Source: Flectobacillus sp. (lineage in GTDB: Bacteria; Bacteroidota; Bacteroidia; Cytophagales; Spirosomataceae). Taken from it: DNA of 34,581 nucleotides. Below the pieces are notes generated by a model. It searched no databases, was not told the origin of the DNA, and was given only the letters and a program-made list of their open reading frames with translations. The position numbers were made by a program, and so were the translations under genes. Positions 17,173 to 26,523 of this stretch are shown piece after piece. Position 1 is the first letter of the stretch; each line of letters starts with the position of its first letter. Where the stretch lies: positions 1-34,581 of the forward strand of contig JARXAV010000086.1 of NCBI GenBank assembly GCA_029865665.1, read 5' to 3'.

Positions 17173-18060
17173 TTAAAGTTTATCCATCAAAAAGGCGATT
17201 TGTAATACTGGTAAGTATAAAAACGAACCGAACATCATCATTAATGCCGCCTTATCAGTAGGTTTTAACATTAGATAAAATGTTTGAGATAAGAACATTA
17301 CACTTACTAATACAGCAACCATTGCCGAAACCTCACCTGTCATGTGCAATAAATGCGGGACAAACGCACATGGAACAAGGAAGATTGTATAAATCATAAT
17401 TGTAATTGCAGTACGAAGATCTTTATGTCCATTGTTGGGTAACATTTTAAAACCTGCACGGCAATAATCTTCATCAGCTACCCAAGCAATCGCCCAAAAG
17501 TGAGGGAACTGCCAGAAAAACTGAATTGCAAACAATATACCAGGTTCTAAACCAAACGAATTGGTAGCCGCTAACCAGCCAATCATTGGAGGAAATGCAC
17601 CAGGAAATGCACCTACAAGTACAGATATAGGCCCTACTCGCTTCAACGGAGTATAAACAAAACCATACAGTAGAAATGAGACTACTCCCAACACACCTGC
17701 TTTGTAGTTGAATTCAAAGAACAAAATATAGGTTGAAATTATAAAAAGAATTAAGCAAAACAATTGTGCCTCTTTCACAGTTAACCTTCCAGTTGGTAAT
17801 GGACGGTTCTGTGTTCTTTTCATAAGTTTATCCAAATCCTTTTCTATGATTTGGTTTACAATATTAGCTGCACCAGTTATTAAGAAACCTGCTAAGCTAA
17901 TGAGTGTTAATCGTTCCCAATTAATGGTTTCTACCGCTAATGAATAGCCAAAAGCACCAGAAAAAGCAACGAGTGCCGAAAGTCTAAATTTAAGAAGCTC
18001 ATAATAAGCCTTTATTTTCCCAGCCACACTTATCGAAATATTATTATCAGTTGTAATCAT
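17173..18060 (-). CDS. ctaB: Protoheme IX farnesyltransferase (heme O synthase)
   Basis: CtaB attaches a farnesyl group to heme B to make heme O, the precursor of the heme A used by the neighbouring oxidase. The 295-residue UbiA-fold membrane protein has the first Asp-rich motif NQIIEKDLDKLMKRTQNRPLP (Asn69 to about Pro90), the LKRVGPISVLVGAFPGAFPP loop, and the second metal-binding region WAIAWVADEDYCRAGFKMLP. About nine helices are present. It starts 16 bases after ctaA, so the two heme-modifying genes are coupled. Confidence 0.96.
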   Translation of the reverse strand: MITTDNNISISVAGKIKAYYELLKFRLSALVAFSGAFGYSLAVETINWERLTLISLAGFLITGAANIVNQIIEKDLDKLMKRTQNRPLPTGRLTVKEAQLFCLILFIISTYILFFEFNYKAGVLGVVSFLLYGFVYTPLKRVGPISVLVGAFPGAFPPMIGWLAATNSFGLEPGILFAIQFFWQFPHFWAIAWVADEDYCRAGFKMLPNNGHKDLRTAITIMIYTIFLVPCAFVPHLLHMTGEVSAMVAVLVSVMFLSQTFYLMLKPTDKAALMMMFGSFLYLPVLQIAFLMDKL

Positions 18061-18076
18061 GATTTACTCTTACAAT

Positions 18077-19039
18077 TTAATTGTTTACTCTTTTAAAAAC
18101 TGTATCTGAATTTAGAAGTAGCAAGACTATAAACTGTATTCCTAACGAAATGATAGCTAGTGTAAGATGTAAAGGCTGTAAAAATGCTGGCACACCAAAA
18201 TAAGCCATCAAAGCCCCACTTAAAATTTCAATTATAACTAAACCAACTAATGCAATCATAAACTTATAAACTATGCCTTGCTGTTGGATACTCTTTTTCA
18301 ACGTCAAAATTAAATGTACGTTCAATCCAAATATAACTAATGAAAATGAACGGTGAATATAAAAGGACAGTCCTAATTGCTCAATCCAAGTATATCGATC
18401 ATATCCAAAAACTGGATTTGCAACAATACTGTCAATAGCTTCACGAACTTGTGTTCCTAATAACACCTGTAACGTGGAACAAACTAACACAAAAATAACA
18501 ATACGAGTAACTTTCACTCGATTAATAACATCTTCTACCTTTACCACCTCCGACCACGCTCTTGCAATGGCATATAATAAAACAAATACTACCAAAATTG
18601 CCAGCATCATGTGTGCCGTAACAACTCCAGGTTTCAAAAATGAATCTACTACAAACTTTCCTAAAACGGCATTTGCACCGATTAATAATACTGATAATAA
18701 CGAAAGCCAAACTAACATTCTGTCTTTCTTCCAATATGCAAAGGATGCCAAAAAGACAGCAAATACTAAAACTCCAGTAAAAGCACCTAGTAAACGATTG
18801 ATGTATTCAATCCACGTTTTTACTGGGTTAAAAACAACTTCTCCGTGTAACTTTTCCGCATAAATTTCTTGATAATTGGCAGGAAGTTCAGAAACTTCTG
18901 TTGGTGGAATATACCTTCCAAAGCATTTGGGCCAGTCAGGACATCCCATTCCAGAACCTGTACTTCTGACGATACCTCCCGCTAAGACTAAAAGATAAAC
19001 GGTGATAATCGTTACAATCCCTAATTTTCTAAAAAGCAT
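18077..19039 (-). CDS. ctaA: Heme A synthase (CtaA/COX15 family)
   Basis: CtaA oxidises the C8 methyl of heme O to a formyl group, giving heme A. The 320-residue protein has eight hydrophobic helices in two repeats. The first extracytoplasmic loop carries the cysteine pair CPDWPKC (Cys33, Cys39). The expected histidines are His143, His229 (YIHR) and His291. The first-repeat motif reads EYINR (Glu78, Asn81), where Bacillus CtaA has Glu57 and His60, so one of the four conserved histidines is replaced. The gene follows coxA after a hairpin and precedes ctaB by 16 bases. Function is well supported by context despite the substitution. Confidence 0.93.
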   Translation of the reverse strand: MLFRKLGIVTIITVYLLVLAGGIVRSTGSGMGCPDWPKCFGRYIPPTEVSELPANYQEIYAEKLHGEVVFNPVKTWIEYINRLLGAFTGVLVFAVFLASFAYWKKDRMLVWLSLLSVLLIGANAVLGKFVVDSFLKPGVVTAHMMLAILVVFVLLYAIARAWSEVVKVEDVINRVKVTRIVIFVLVCSTLQVLLGTQVREAIDSIVANPVFGYDRYTWIEQLGLSFYIHRSFSLVIFGLNVHLILTLKKSIQQQGIVYKFMIALVGLVIIEILSGALMAYFGVPAFLQPLHLTLAIISLGIQFIVLLLLNSDTVFKRVNN

Positions 19040-19129
19040 GATGGATAAAGCTGTCGAAGAAGAAAGAATGAATAGTAAGAATCAAATTGATGATACCATT
19101 CAACAATATAATTTTTACTTATTTTAAAA

Positions 19130-19167
19130 TTAAGCCTCTACCACCACAATTAGTGGTAGAGGCTTAA
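19130..19167 (-). terminator. Hairpin terminator after coxA
   Basis: A perfect 15-bp inverted repeat (TTAAGCCTCTACCAC / GTGGTAGAGGCTTAA) with an eight-base loop starts 12 bases past the coxA stop. The minus-strand tail is TTTTAAAAT, a weak U-tract, so read-through into ctaA is possible. Confidence 0.75.
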
Positions 19168-19179
19168 AGTAATTCAATA

Positions 19180-21057
19180 TTAGATATTGTAAACGGCGTT
19201 TTGAGAGTCTAATAAACTTTCAATTTCTTTCTCGTTTGCAATTTCTTCATTTTCCTCTGGTAAGTTCGACTCAGGTGTTGCTGAATACGGAACATTTTGA
19301 GGGATAAAGTCAACAGCAGAACCTGGCTTGCTATAATCATAAGGCCAACGGTAAACCGCAGGAATTTCACCTTCCCAGTTACCATGTCCAGGATTTACTG
19401 GAGTAGTCCATTCAAGCGTAGTAGAATTCCAAGGGTTTTGCGGAGCTGTTTTTCCTTTGAAGATTGCATAAACAAAGTTAATTACAAACACTACTTGAGA
19501 CGTGAACGTCAAGATTGCAGCAATTGAAATAAACATGTTCATATCAACGAATGACTCTGCCGCATTGTTAGCTAACGCTGTAAATGAATAATAACGACGA
19601 GGGAAACCAGCAATACCGATATAGTGCATTGGGAAGAACACACAGTAAACACCTACGAATGTTGCCCAGAAGTGAATATAACCCAAAGTAGGATTCATCA
19701 TTCTACCGAACATCTTAGGGAACCAGTGGTAAACACCTGCCATCAAACCAAAGAATGAAGCAGCACCCATTACTAAGTGGAAGTGAGCTACTACGAAATA
19801 CGTATCATGTAAGTTAATATCCAATGCAGAGTTACCTAAGATAATACCAGTAACACCACCTGAGATGAATAACGAAACCAAACCAATAGAGAACAACATT
19901 GCTGGAGTAAAGATGATATTACCTTTCCATAATGTTGTGATATAGTTGAATGACTTAACCGCTGAAGGAACTGCAATGATTAATGTCAATAACATAAATA
20001 CAGATCCTAAGAATGGATTCATACCTGTTACGAACATGTGGTGAGCCCATACGATAAACGCTAATACAGTGATACCCATCATTGAACCAATCATTGCACG
20101 GTATCCGAAGATTGGCTTACGAGAGTTCGTAGCAATAACTTCTGATGTAATACCTAAAGCTGGCAATAATACAATATATACCTCTGGGTGTCCTAAGAAC
20201 CAGAATAAGTGCTGATACAAAATTGCAGAACCACCTACGTTTGGTAACGCTTCTCCACCGATATAAATCTCAGATAAATAGAATGACGTACCAAAGCTAC
20301 GGTCAAAAATCAATAACAATGCAGCAGATAACAATACTGGGAATGATAATAAACCCAATACAGCAGTTAAGAAAAACGCCCAGATTGTCAAAGGCATTTT
20401 TGTAAATGACATACCTCTAGTACGTAAGTTGATTACCGTAGAGATGTAGTTGATACCACCCATCAAAGATGAAACGATGAAGAATGTCATACTTGTTAAC
20501 CACATAGTCATCCCCAAGCCAGAACCTGGCATTGCCTGAGGTAATGCACTTAATGGAGGATAAATAACCCAACCACCAGAAGCAGGACCTGTTTCTAGGA
20601 ATAATGAACAGAACATGATAACCGATGACAAGAAGAAGAACCAATAAGATAACATATTAAGAAATCCTGAGGCCATGTCTCTTGCACCAATCTGCAATGG
20701 AATCAAAAAGTTGGAGAATGTTCCTGATAAGCCCGCTGTCAATACAAAGAATACCATGATAGTACCGTGCATTGTTACAAGAGCCAAGTAAAATTCTTTT
20801 TCAAGTTTACCCTCTACAATCCATTGACCTAACACTGGCTTTAACCAATCTAAGTTCAAATCAGGGAAACCTAATTGCAAACGGAAGATAATTGACAATG
20901 CACCACCGAAGAATGCCCAGATGATACCCGTAATTAAATATTGTTTTGCAATGGTTTTGTGGTCTTCAGAGAAAATGTATTTTCTTACGAAGCCCAATTC
21001 GTGATGCTCATGTTCGTGTTCATGAACATCGTGTGCATGTAATGTCGCAGTTGCCAT
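19180..21057 (-). CDS. coxA: Cytochrome c oxidase subunit I (A1-type heme-copper oxidase)
   Basis: The catalytic subunit reduces O2 to water and pumps protons. The 625-residue protein has about 12 helices. Heme a and a3/CuB ligands are visible in HGTIMVFF, GHPEVY (the cross-linked His-Tyr pair), WAHHMFVTGM (the two further CuB histidines) and HDTYFVVAHFHLVMG. D-channel residues are kept (FSNFLIP, IGARDMAS, NMLSYW), the E of GHPEVY marks the A1 class, and the K-channel Lys is kept in VPSAVKSFNY. The N-terminus is His-rich and the C-terminus has a 60-residue acidic extension (PEENEEIANEKEIE). It follows coxB after 54 bases. Confidence 0.97.
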   Translation of the reverse strand: MATATLHAHDVHEHEHEHHELGFVRKYIFSEDHKTIAKQYLITGIIWAFFGGALSIIFRLQLGFPDLNLDWLKPVLGQWIVEGKLEKEFYLALVTMHGTIMVFFVLTAGLSGTFSNFLIPLQIGARDMASGFLNMLSYWFFFLSSVIMFCSLFLETGPASGGWVIYPPLSALPQAMPGSGLGMTMWLTSMTFFIVSSLMGGINYISTVINLRTRGMSFTKMPLTIWAFFLTAVLGLLSFPVLLSAALLLIFDRSFGTSFYLSEIYIGGEALPNVGGSAILYQHLFWFLGHPEVYIVLLPALGITSEVIATNSRKPIFGYRAMIGSMMGITVLAFIVWAHHMFVTGMNPFLGSVFMLLTLIIAVPSAVKSFNYITTLWKGNIIFTPAMLFSIGLVSLFISGGVTGIILGNSALDINLHDTYFVVAHFHLVMGAASFFGLMAGVYHWFPKMFGRMMNPTLGYIHFWATFVGVYCVFFPMHYIGIAGFPRRYYSFTALANNAAESFVDMNMFISIAAILTFTSQVVFVINFVYAIFKGKTAPQNPWNSTTLEWTTPVNPGHGNWEGEIPAVYRWPYDYSKPGSAVDFIPQNVPYSATPESNLPEENEEIANEKEIESLLDSQNAVYNI

Positions 21058-21111
21058 AATATTAAAATTTATTCTTTCTGAATAATTTCTCTTTTCTTTA
21101 TCTTAACAAAC

Positions 21112-22215
21112 TTATTGTGCCATTGCTGTTGCAGCCTCTGGAGCAGCCGCCTGAGTACTATCTGCTTCTGCTGGTGCTTCTGCTGGAATATACTTTTGAG
21201 CTTTTGCTTTCAATTTTTCTGGAACTTTCGCTAAATAGTCAGGATTTTGAGCTAAGAATGGTTTTTGTTGTAAACACCAAGCTTTGTAATCTTCTGGTTC
21301 ATCAACAAATACTGTGATAGCCATACCAAAGTGACCACGACCACAAATTTCTGTACAGTTTAATTTGTAGTTAAAGTCGCTCTTACCTAATTCAGCACGC
21401 ATTTCTTCCGTTGATTTGTTAGCAACAAACCAGAACTTAGTTGGCATACCAGGAACAGCATCCATTTTAACACGTTGGTAAGGTAAATATACCGAGTGTA
21501 AAACATCTTGAGCTTTAATTTTCAACAAAACAGGTACTCCTTTGGGAATGTGGATTTCTGTTGCAGTAAAATCATCAAATGAATTTTCATCTGCAAAGTC
21601 AATACCAATACTGTTTGTGTCATCAATTAACTTAAAGTTGTTGTTCCCTAGTTTAGCATCATCGTTACCTGCGTAACGTACATACCAACCGAATTGGTGA
21701 CCAGTTACTTCAATTACAACTGAATTTTCTGGAGCTTGAGCAGTAATGTCTCTCCAAACTCTTAAACCTGTAAATACTAACACTGCCATTACAATAGCAG
21801 GAATTACAGTCCAAATAAGTTCTAACTTGTGGTTTACTGGATAGAAAGTTGCAACATTATCTTTTTTGTAACGGTAACGGAATGCAAAAACGAAAAGAAC
21901 AACGTTTGTTACAAAAAAAGCGAATGTAATTACCCCCATTGAAACCCAAAACATTTGATCCGTTCTAAGACCATGCTCTGAGGCTGCAACAGGTAAAAAA
22001 TCTGGTTTTGAATGGAAGAAAGACCATGCTGCTGCAATAGAACCAACTACCATAAACACAAGAAAGCCAACAGCATTACTGTTGTTTGCTCCGTCAACTG
22101 GGCTATCAGAATCTTCTTTTCCCTGAATGCCTTTTGATAGAGCGATACTCTTGTTGACAATCATAATTGCCAAAGCCAAGAATACTACCGACAAAAGACC
22201 TATGATATACGTCAT
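21112..22215 (-). CDS. coxB: Cytochrome c oxidase subunit II with CuA site
   Basis: Subunit II receives electrons from a cytochrome c domain at its binuclear CuA centre. CuA ligands are complete: His240, Cys287, Glu289, Cys291, His295 and Met298 (NCTEICGRGHFGM). The canonical two-helix hairpin lies at about residues 87-112 and 132-153. Ahead of it is an 80-residue extension with two further hydrophobic helices (about 1-23 and 47-65), which is longer than the classical protein. There is no fused heme c motif (no CxxCH), so electrons must come from ActA, ActE or a separate cytochrome. The C-terminus is an Ala/Pro-rich tail. It follows actF after a hairpin. Confidence 0.96.
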   Translation of the reverse strand: MTYIIGLLSVVFLALAIMIVNKSIALSKGIQGKEDSDSPVDGANNSNAVGFLVFMVVGSIAAAWSFFHSKPDFLPVAASEHGLRTDQMFWVSMGVITFAFFVTNVVLFVFAFRYRYKKDNVATFYPVNHKLELIWTVIPAIVMAVLVFTGLRVWRDITAQAPENSVVIEVTGHQFGWYVRYAGNDDAKLGNNNFKLIDDTNSIGIDFADENSFDDFTATEIHIPKGVPVLLKIKAQDVLHSVYLPYQRVKMDAVPGMPTKFWFVANKSTEEMRAELGKSDFNYKLNCTEICGRGHFGMAITVFVDEPEDYKAWCLQQKPFLAQNPDYLAKVPEKLKAKAQKYIPAEAPAEADSTQAAAPEAATAMAQ

Positions 22216-22298
22216 GCTTGTAAGTTATTTTTTAGTTTCTACTAATTAAGATACTGTTCAGCAAAAATGTTTTACTAAACTATTTTTTTATTAGAAAA

Positions 22299-22326
22299 TA
22301 AGTGGATGCCTTTCAACATCCACTTA
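22299..22326 (-). terminator. Hairpin terminator between actF and coxB
   Basis: A 10-bp stem (TAAGTGGATG / CATCCACTTA) with an eight-base loop is followed by TTTTC on the minus strand, seven bases past the actF stop. It may limit transcription from act into cox. Confidence 0.75.
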
Positions 22327-22332
22327 CAACTA

Positions 22333-23664
22333 CTAAATATCGTGGTGAAGAGCTTCTGCTAAGAATGGGTGATTTTTAGCAACCAAAGAAGCTTTCGTCA
22401 ATTCTGTTGCTACTGCATAGATAAATCCAGAAGCAAAAAGAATAAGTGTACCAAATTCAATGAAACCGAATCCACCGTGAGGACCAACTGTTCCAGGCAT
22501 AATCATTTGGTAGAAATCAAAATAATGTCCTACTAATACAAATACACAACCAACTTTCAAGAAAATTGGAGTACGTTTTGCATCACGAGTCATCATGATT
22601 AAGAAAGGAAAGAAAAAGTTCAAGAAGATATTTAAAACCTCACTTGCTTTGTAAATTCCTCCGTGACCTTCCCAACGTTCCAAGAAATAGATCGTTTCTT
22701 CAGCCATGTTAGCATAATAGATTAACAAGAACTGTGAGAACCAAACATACGTCCAGAAAATTGAGAATGCGAACATCAATTTACCTAAGTCATGTAAATG
22801 GTTTTCATTTACATACTTCATGTAACCTTGCTCTTTCAATAAAACGATTGTCAAAATGATAGTAGCGATACCTGATACGTGCCAACTAGCAAACATATAC
22901 CATCCAAACATCGTTGAGAACCAGTGAGTGTCGATAGACATAACCCAGTCCCAAGCAGATAATGATGCTGAAATACCCATCGCAACGATGAATCCGGTAC
23001 CAATTCTAACCATTTTGAAGAAATTTTCATTTCCTCCAATCAAATCCTCTTCAATTGATTTTTTACGCATTACTGTCCAAAGCGTAATCCACGCTCCGAA
23101 AATTAACACCATACGAATCAAGAAGAAGTTAAAGTTCAAATATCCTTTTTTACCTGCGATAATTTTATCATAGTGTTCGCTTGCTGGATCCATGATACCA
23201 TGGTGCATCCAGTGGAATATAACATCACCTTTGAAGATGAATAATAAAATCATAAGAGGGGCTGTGAAAAACAAGAAACGAGGGAATGCCTCAGGAACTC
23301 TTTTTACCACAGAAGACCAACCTGATTTAGTTAAATATTGCAATGCTACGAAAAACATACCAATCACGGCAATACCAGAGAAATATACTCCGTTTAACCA
23401 AAGGTTAACCCAAAGACGATTTAATGGATTCCAAGATGTCTCATGGTGTGAAACAGCACCACCAGTAAGTTCAGCACCATGTTCTGCTGCATGACCTGCT
23501 ACTGCATGAGCAGCTTCATGCTCACCACCTCCAGGAAATAGAACGCCAATACCCAAAAGAACAGCACCAACAACCATTGCTACCATTAATTTCTTACGGG
23601 TATCGGAAGTGAATTCAAAATGTTCTTCGACGTTAGCTGGTGAAAAATGTGAATGACCCGCCAT
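22333..23664 (-). CDS. actF: Alternative Complex III subunit ActF
   Basis: A 443-residue inner-membrane subunit of quinol:cytochrome c/oxidase oxidoreductase. About ten hydrophobic helices follow a His-rich N-terminus and a Gly/His/Ala-rich periplasmic loop near residues 45-75 (GGGEHEAAHAVAGHAAEHGAE). Position between actE and coxB, length and the layout of helices with charged interhelical segments (SAWDWVMSIDTHWFSTMFGWY, in short DWVMSIDTHW) match ActF. In known complexes ActC and ActF are NrfD-related and flank the quinone and proton pathways. Named by family and context. Confidence 0.93.
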   Translation of the reverse strand: MAGHSHFSPANVEEHFEFTSDTRKKLMVAMVVGAVLLGIGVLFPGGGEHEAAHAVAGHAAEHGAELTGGAVSHHETSWNPLNRLWVNLWLNGVYFSGIAVIGMFFVALQYLTKSGWSSVVKRVPEAFPRFLFFTAPLMILLFIFKGDVIFHWMHHGIMDPASEHYDKIIAGKKGYLNFNFFLIRMVLIFGAWITLWTVMRKKSIEEDLIGGNENFFKMVRIGTGFIVAMGISASLSAWDWVMSIDTHWFSTMFGWYMFASWHVSGIATIILTIVLLKEQGYMKYVNENHLHDLGKLMFAFSIFWTYVWFSQFLLIYYANMAEETIYFLERWEGHGGIYKASEVLNIFLNFFFPFLIMMTRDAKRTPIFLKVGCVFVLVGHYFDFYQMIMPGTVGPHGGFGFIEFGTLILFASGFIYAVATELTKASLVAKNHPFLAEALHHDI

Positions 23665-23748
23665 ATATCTAAAATGTGAAAATTTGAGAAGTTGAATTTA
23701 TTTAATATTTGAATTTCGGCGATAAATCAGCCTACTTTCATTTTGCCC

Positions 23749-24366
23749 TTATTGCTTTTGCAATTCATGAACATACAATACAATTTTCCAACGATCGGCT
23801 GGTGAAATCTGTGAAGCATGAGCCCACATACGTCCTTTTCCGTGTGTGATTGTATGGTAGATATGTCCATCATTAATATCTTTAAGAGCATCTGATGAAT
23901 ATACAGGAACCCCAGCATATTTCTTACCTACTAAACCATCTCCTTTTCCTGCTTCTCCATGACAGTGTTGGCAGTATCTTTCATACATTACTTTTCCGCT
24001 TTCGATATTTGCTTCCGTTGCAGCAAAAGGGTTAGATAATTGAGCTTCAGAAGCTGCCATATCATCCTTACTGATGTTACGTGAAATCAAATCCATCTGC
24101 AATAATTTTGCATTCACAGAATCGCCTTGAACTTTAGCAAAACTACGACGTGCAACTGTTCCTTTTGCAGGAACACGCATATTCATTCCATAAGGGTTGA
24201 TTGTATTCAACTCCCCATCGGTTTGCGTCATTGGTTCATACGCTACTGAGTGATACATATTGGGAGCAAACTCAGTACCCGTGTCATTATGGCTATCTTT
24301 ACATGAAGTGGTTGACAAAGCAACTACTCCTGATAAAAATAAACCTATGTATTTTTTAGTTAACAT
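23749..24366 (-). CDS. actE: Alternative Complex III subunit ActE, monoheme cytochrome c lipoprotein
   Basis: A monoheme cytochrome c subunit of ACIII. The frame opens at 24423, but I chose the ATG at 24366, which begins a clean lipoprotein signal (MLTKKYIGLFLSG, lipobox STTSC, Cys22). That gives 205 residues. The heme motif is CQHCH (Cys132, Cys135, His136) followed by GEAGKGDGLVG, the usual c-type cytochrome loop; the distal Met is probably in GKGRMWAH. It stands between actD and actF. As the outer-facing electron carrier it could pass electrons from ActA toward CuA of the oxidase. Confidence 0.93.
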   Translation of the reverse strand: MLTKKYIGLFLSGVVALSTTSCKDSHNDTGTEFAPNMYHSVAYEPMTQTDGELNTINPYGMNMRVPAKGTVARRSFAKVQGDSVNAKLLQMDLISRNISKDDMAASEAQLSNPFAATEANIESGKVMYERYCQHCHGEAGKGDGLVGKKYAGVPVYSSDALKDINDGHIYHTITHGKGRMWAHASQISPADRWKIVLYVHELQKQ

Positions 24367-24429
24367 ATTTTTATTGTAATTAGTCGTTGTGTATAAGTTG
24401 TCCGAAGTATAACCTTCATCCATTTCATA

Positions 24430-24957
24430 CTAAAATTGCTTTACATTTACTTCAATTGCACCAGATGCCTTCAAAATAGCTTCGATTTCAGCTTCTGATT
24501 TTTTATTATTAGCCATATTTACAGCCATAATAAATTTATCATCTGTACTTCTTAAATCGAATGTTTTTGGTTCTTTACCTGGCCATAAGCTATTTGAAGC
24601 TAGGAATGTAAACACCATACCAAAGGCTGTAAACAATACTGTTCCTTCAAATGAAATTGGAATCCAGTCAGGTAATGAGAAGAAATCTTTACCACCAATA
24701 ATAATTGGCCAGTCAAAAACCATTGTGTAGTTAATTAAAAACTGAGCACAAGTTAAGCCTGTTAATCCAAACAAAAATGCCGCTATTGGAATTCTTGTAC
24801 GTGGGTGTCCTAACGCCTTATCAAGACCGTGAATTGGAAAAGGAGTAAAAACTTCTTCAATCTTCACACCGTTTTCTTTTACTTCAGAAACTGCGTGTAA
24901 CACCTCGTCCTCATCGTCATAAACACCTACTAAGTATTTTTCTGCTGTTGTATTCAT
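24430..24957 (-). CDS. actD: Alternative Complex III subunit ActD (DUF3341)
   Basis: A 175-residue membrane subunit of ACIII. The N-terminal 50 residues are a soluble domain (YLVGVYDDEDEVLHAVSEVKENG, in short GVYDDEDEVL; then EVFTPFPIHGLDKALG). Two hydrophobic helices follow, then a short cytosolic tail. The FPIHGL segment and two-helix plan match DUF3341, which is ActD. It overlaps nothing but ends close to the extended reading frame of actE (six bases), and lies after a hairpin that separates it from actC. Confidence 0.93.
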   Translation of the reverse strand: MNTTAEKYLVGVYDDEDEVLHAVSEVKENGVKIEEVFTPFPIHGLDKALGHPRTRIPIAAFLFGLTGLTCAQFLINYTMVFDWPIIIGGKDFFSLPDWIPISFEGTVLFTAFGMVFTFLASNSLWPGKEPKTFDLRSTDDKFIMAVNMANNKKSEAEIEAILKASGAIEVNVKQF

Positions 24958-24989
24958 TGTGTGTACTATTGAATGTTTTGTGTATCATG

Positions 24990-25015
24990 ATGGATGTGTC
25001 CTTAAACACATCCAT
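24990..25015 (-). other. Intercistronic hairpin between actC and actD
   Basis: ATGGATGTGT / ACACATCCAT forms a 10-bp stem with a six-base loop in the 73-base gap. No U-tract follows on the minus strand (CATGATACA), so this looks like an RNA-stability or processing element, not a terminator. Confidence 0.6.
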
Positions 25016-25030
25016 TCTTACTGTTCTTTA

Positions 25031-26440
25031 TTAGTGAGCCGAAACGCCTTCTTTATCTCCGCCTGCTTTCTTTTTGTGAGGGTAATTTGAAGAAACACCC
25101 TTCATTACCGACTTAACTTCCGCCATGTTAATTACTGGCAAGAACTTAGCGAATAAGAAGAACAAGGTAAAGAATAAACCAAATGAGAAAATATAGTCAC
25201 CAATATCATACATTGTTGGTGAGAACATTGCCCATGAAGATGGGATATAATCACGGTGTAATGAAGAAACAATGATTACAAAACGCTCAAACCACATCCC
25301 TACGTTTACAATAATCGATAGGATAAACGACCACATAATACTTGTACGCATGTATTTTGACCAGAATACTTGTGGAGAGATTACGTTACATGACATCATC
25401 ATCCAGTAAGCCCACCAGTAAGGTCCTGTAGCACGGTTAACAAAACAGTAGCTTTCATATTCAACACCTGAGTACCAAGCAATGAAGAACTCTGTTAAAT
25501 AAGCAATACCTACGATTGAACCCGTTACCGTTACAACGATATTCATCATTTCGATGTGTTCAATTGTAATGTAATCTTCTAATTTGAATACTACACGTGT
25601 TACTAATAATAACGTTTGTACCATTGCAAATCCTGAGAAAATCGCCCCTGCAACGAAGTATGGAGGGAAGATTGTCGTGTGCCATCCTGGGATAACAGAG
25701 GTTGCAAAGTCCATTGATACAATCGTGTGTACTGAAAGTACTAATGGAGTAGAGATACCTGCTAAGATTAATGATACATACTCGTAACGAGCCCACGTCT
25801 TTGCAGAACCATTCCAACCCATTGAGAATAAACCATACCAGAATTTAGAAGCCTTTGTGGTAGCACGGTCACGGATTGTTGCTAAATCTGGAACTAAACC
25901 TAAATACCAGAATACTAATGATACTGAAAGGTAAGTTGAGATTGCGAAAACGTCCCATACCAACGGTGAGTTGAAGTTAACCCATAATGAACCAAAAGCG
26001 TTCGGAAGTGGCAAAGCCCAGTGAGCTAACCATGGACGACCCATGTGAGCTAAGATGAACGATGCAGCACAAAGTACGGCAAAAATGGTCATCGCTTCCG
26101 CAGCACGGTTAATAGATGTTCTCCATTTTTGACGGAATAATAATAATACGGCAGAGATCAATGTACCAGCGTGACCGATACCTACCCACCATACGAAGTT
26201 GGTAATATCCCAAGCCCAACCTACAGTCTTGTTTAATCCCCAAACTCCAATTCCTTGCCACCATGTGTAACCTAAACAATAGGCTCCATAGGCGAAAACA
26301 ACACAAGAGACAGCAAAAGCGATTTTCCATTCTTTGGTTGGTTCGCCTTCAACTTGTTTACAAATATCTTGTGTTACGTCGTGATAAGATTTACCGCCTG
26401 AAACAAGGGTCTCTCTTATTGGTGATACTACGTGCGACAT
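25031..26440 (-). CDS. actC: Alternative Complex III subunit ActC (NrfD family)
   Basis: A 469-residue inner-membrane subunit with about ten helices of the NrfD/PsrC type. In known ACIII it forms the quinol-binding site together with nearby Fe-S protein ActB. Visible features include the N-terminal helices with WWVGIGHAGTLISAVL, LAHMGRPW, and a long helix-rich core with conserved charged or polar positions such as HTIVSMDFA, SYCFVNRATGPYWWAYWMMM (short form: NRATGPYWW) and MWFERFVIIVSSLHRDYIPS. It follows actB, separated by a hairpin. Confidence 0.95.
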   Translation of the reverse strand: MSHVVSPIRETLVSGGKSYHDVTQDICKQVEGEPTKEWKIAFAVSCVVFAYGAYCLGYTWWQGIGVWGLNKTVGWAWDITNFVWWVGIGHAGTLISAVLLLFRQKWRTSINRAAEAMTIFAVLCAASFILAHMGRPWLAHWALPLPNAFGSLWVNFNSPLVWDVFAISTYLSVSLVFWYLGLVPDLATIRDRATTKASKFWYGLFSMGWNGSAKTWARYEYVSLILAGISTPLVLSVHTIVSMDFATSVIPGWHTTIFPPYFVAGAIFSGFAMVQTLLLVTRVVFKLEDYITIEHIEMMNIVVTVTGSIVGIAYLTEFFIAWYSGVEYESYCFVNRATGPYWWAYWMMMSCNVISPQVFWSKYMRTSIMWSFILSIIVNVGMWFERFVIIVSSLHRDYIPSSWAMFSPTMYDIGDYIFSFGLFFTLFFLFAKFLPVINMAEVKSVMKGVSSNYPHKKKAGGDKEGVSAH

Positions 26441-26482
26441 ATTTTCTTTTAAATTATGAATGTTGAAATATGAATAATGAGT

Positions 26483-26510
26483 AGCCTGTTGAATTTTCGT
26501 TCAACAGGCT
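26483..26510 (-). other. Intercistronic hairpin between actB and actC
   Basis: AGCCTGTTGAA / TTCAACAGGCT forms an 11-bp stem with a six-base loop in the 83-base gap. A T-run follows only on the plus strand; in the minus (operon) direction there is no U-tract, so it is probably an RNA-stability or processing hairpin and not an operon terminator. Confidence 0.6.
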
Positions 26511-26523
26511 TTTTCATAATTGA

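Noticed and set aside
26483..26510. Hairpin read as a plus-strand terminator
   Set aside because: The T-run follows only on the plus strand, where no gene ends nearby; in the operon direction it has no U-tract, so it is listed as an intercistronic hairpin.
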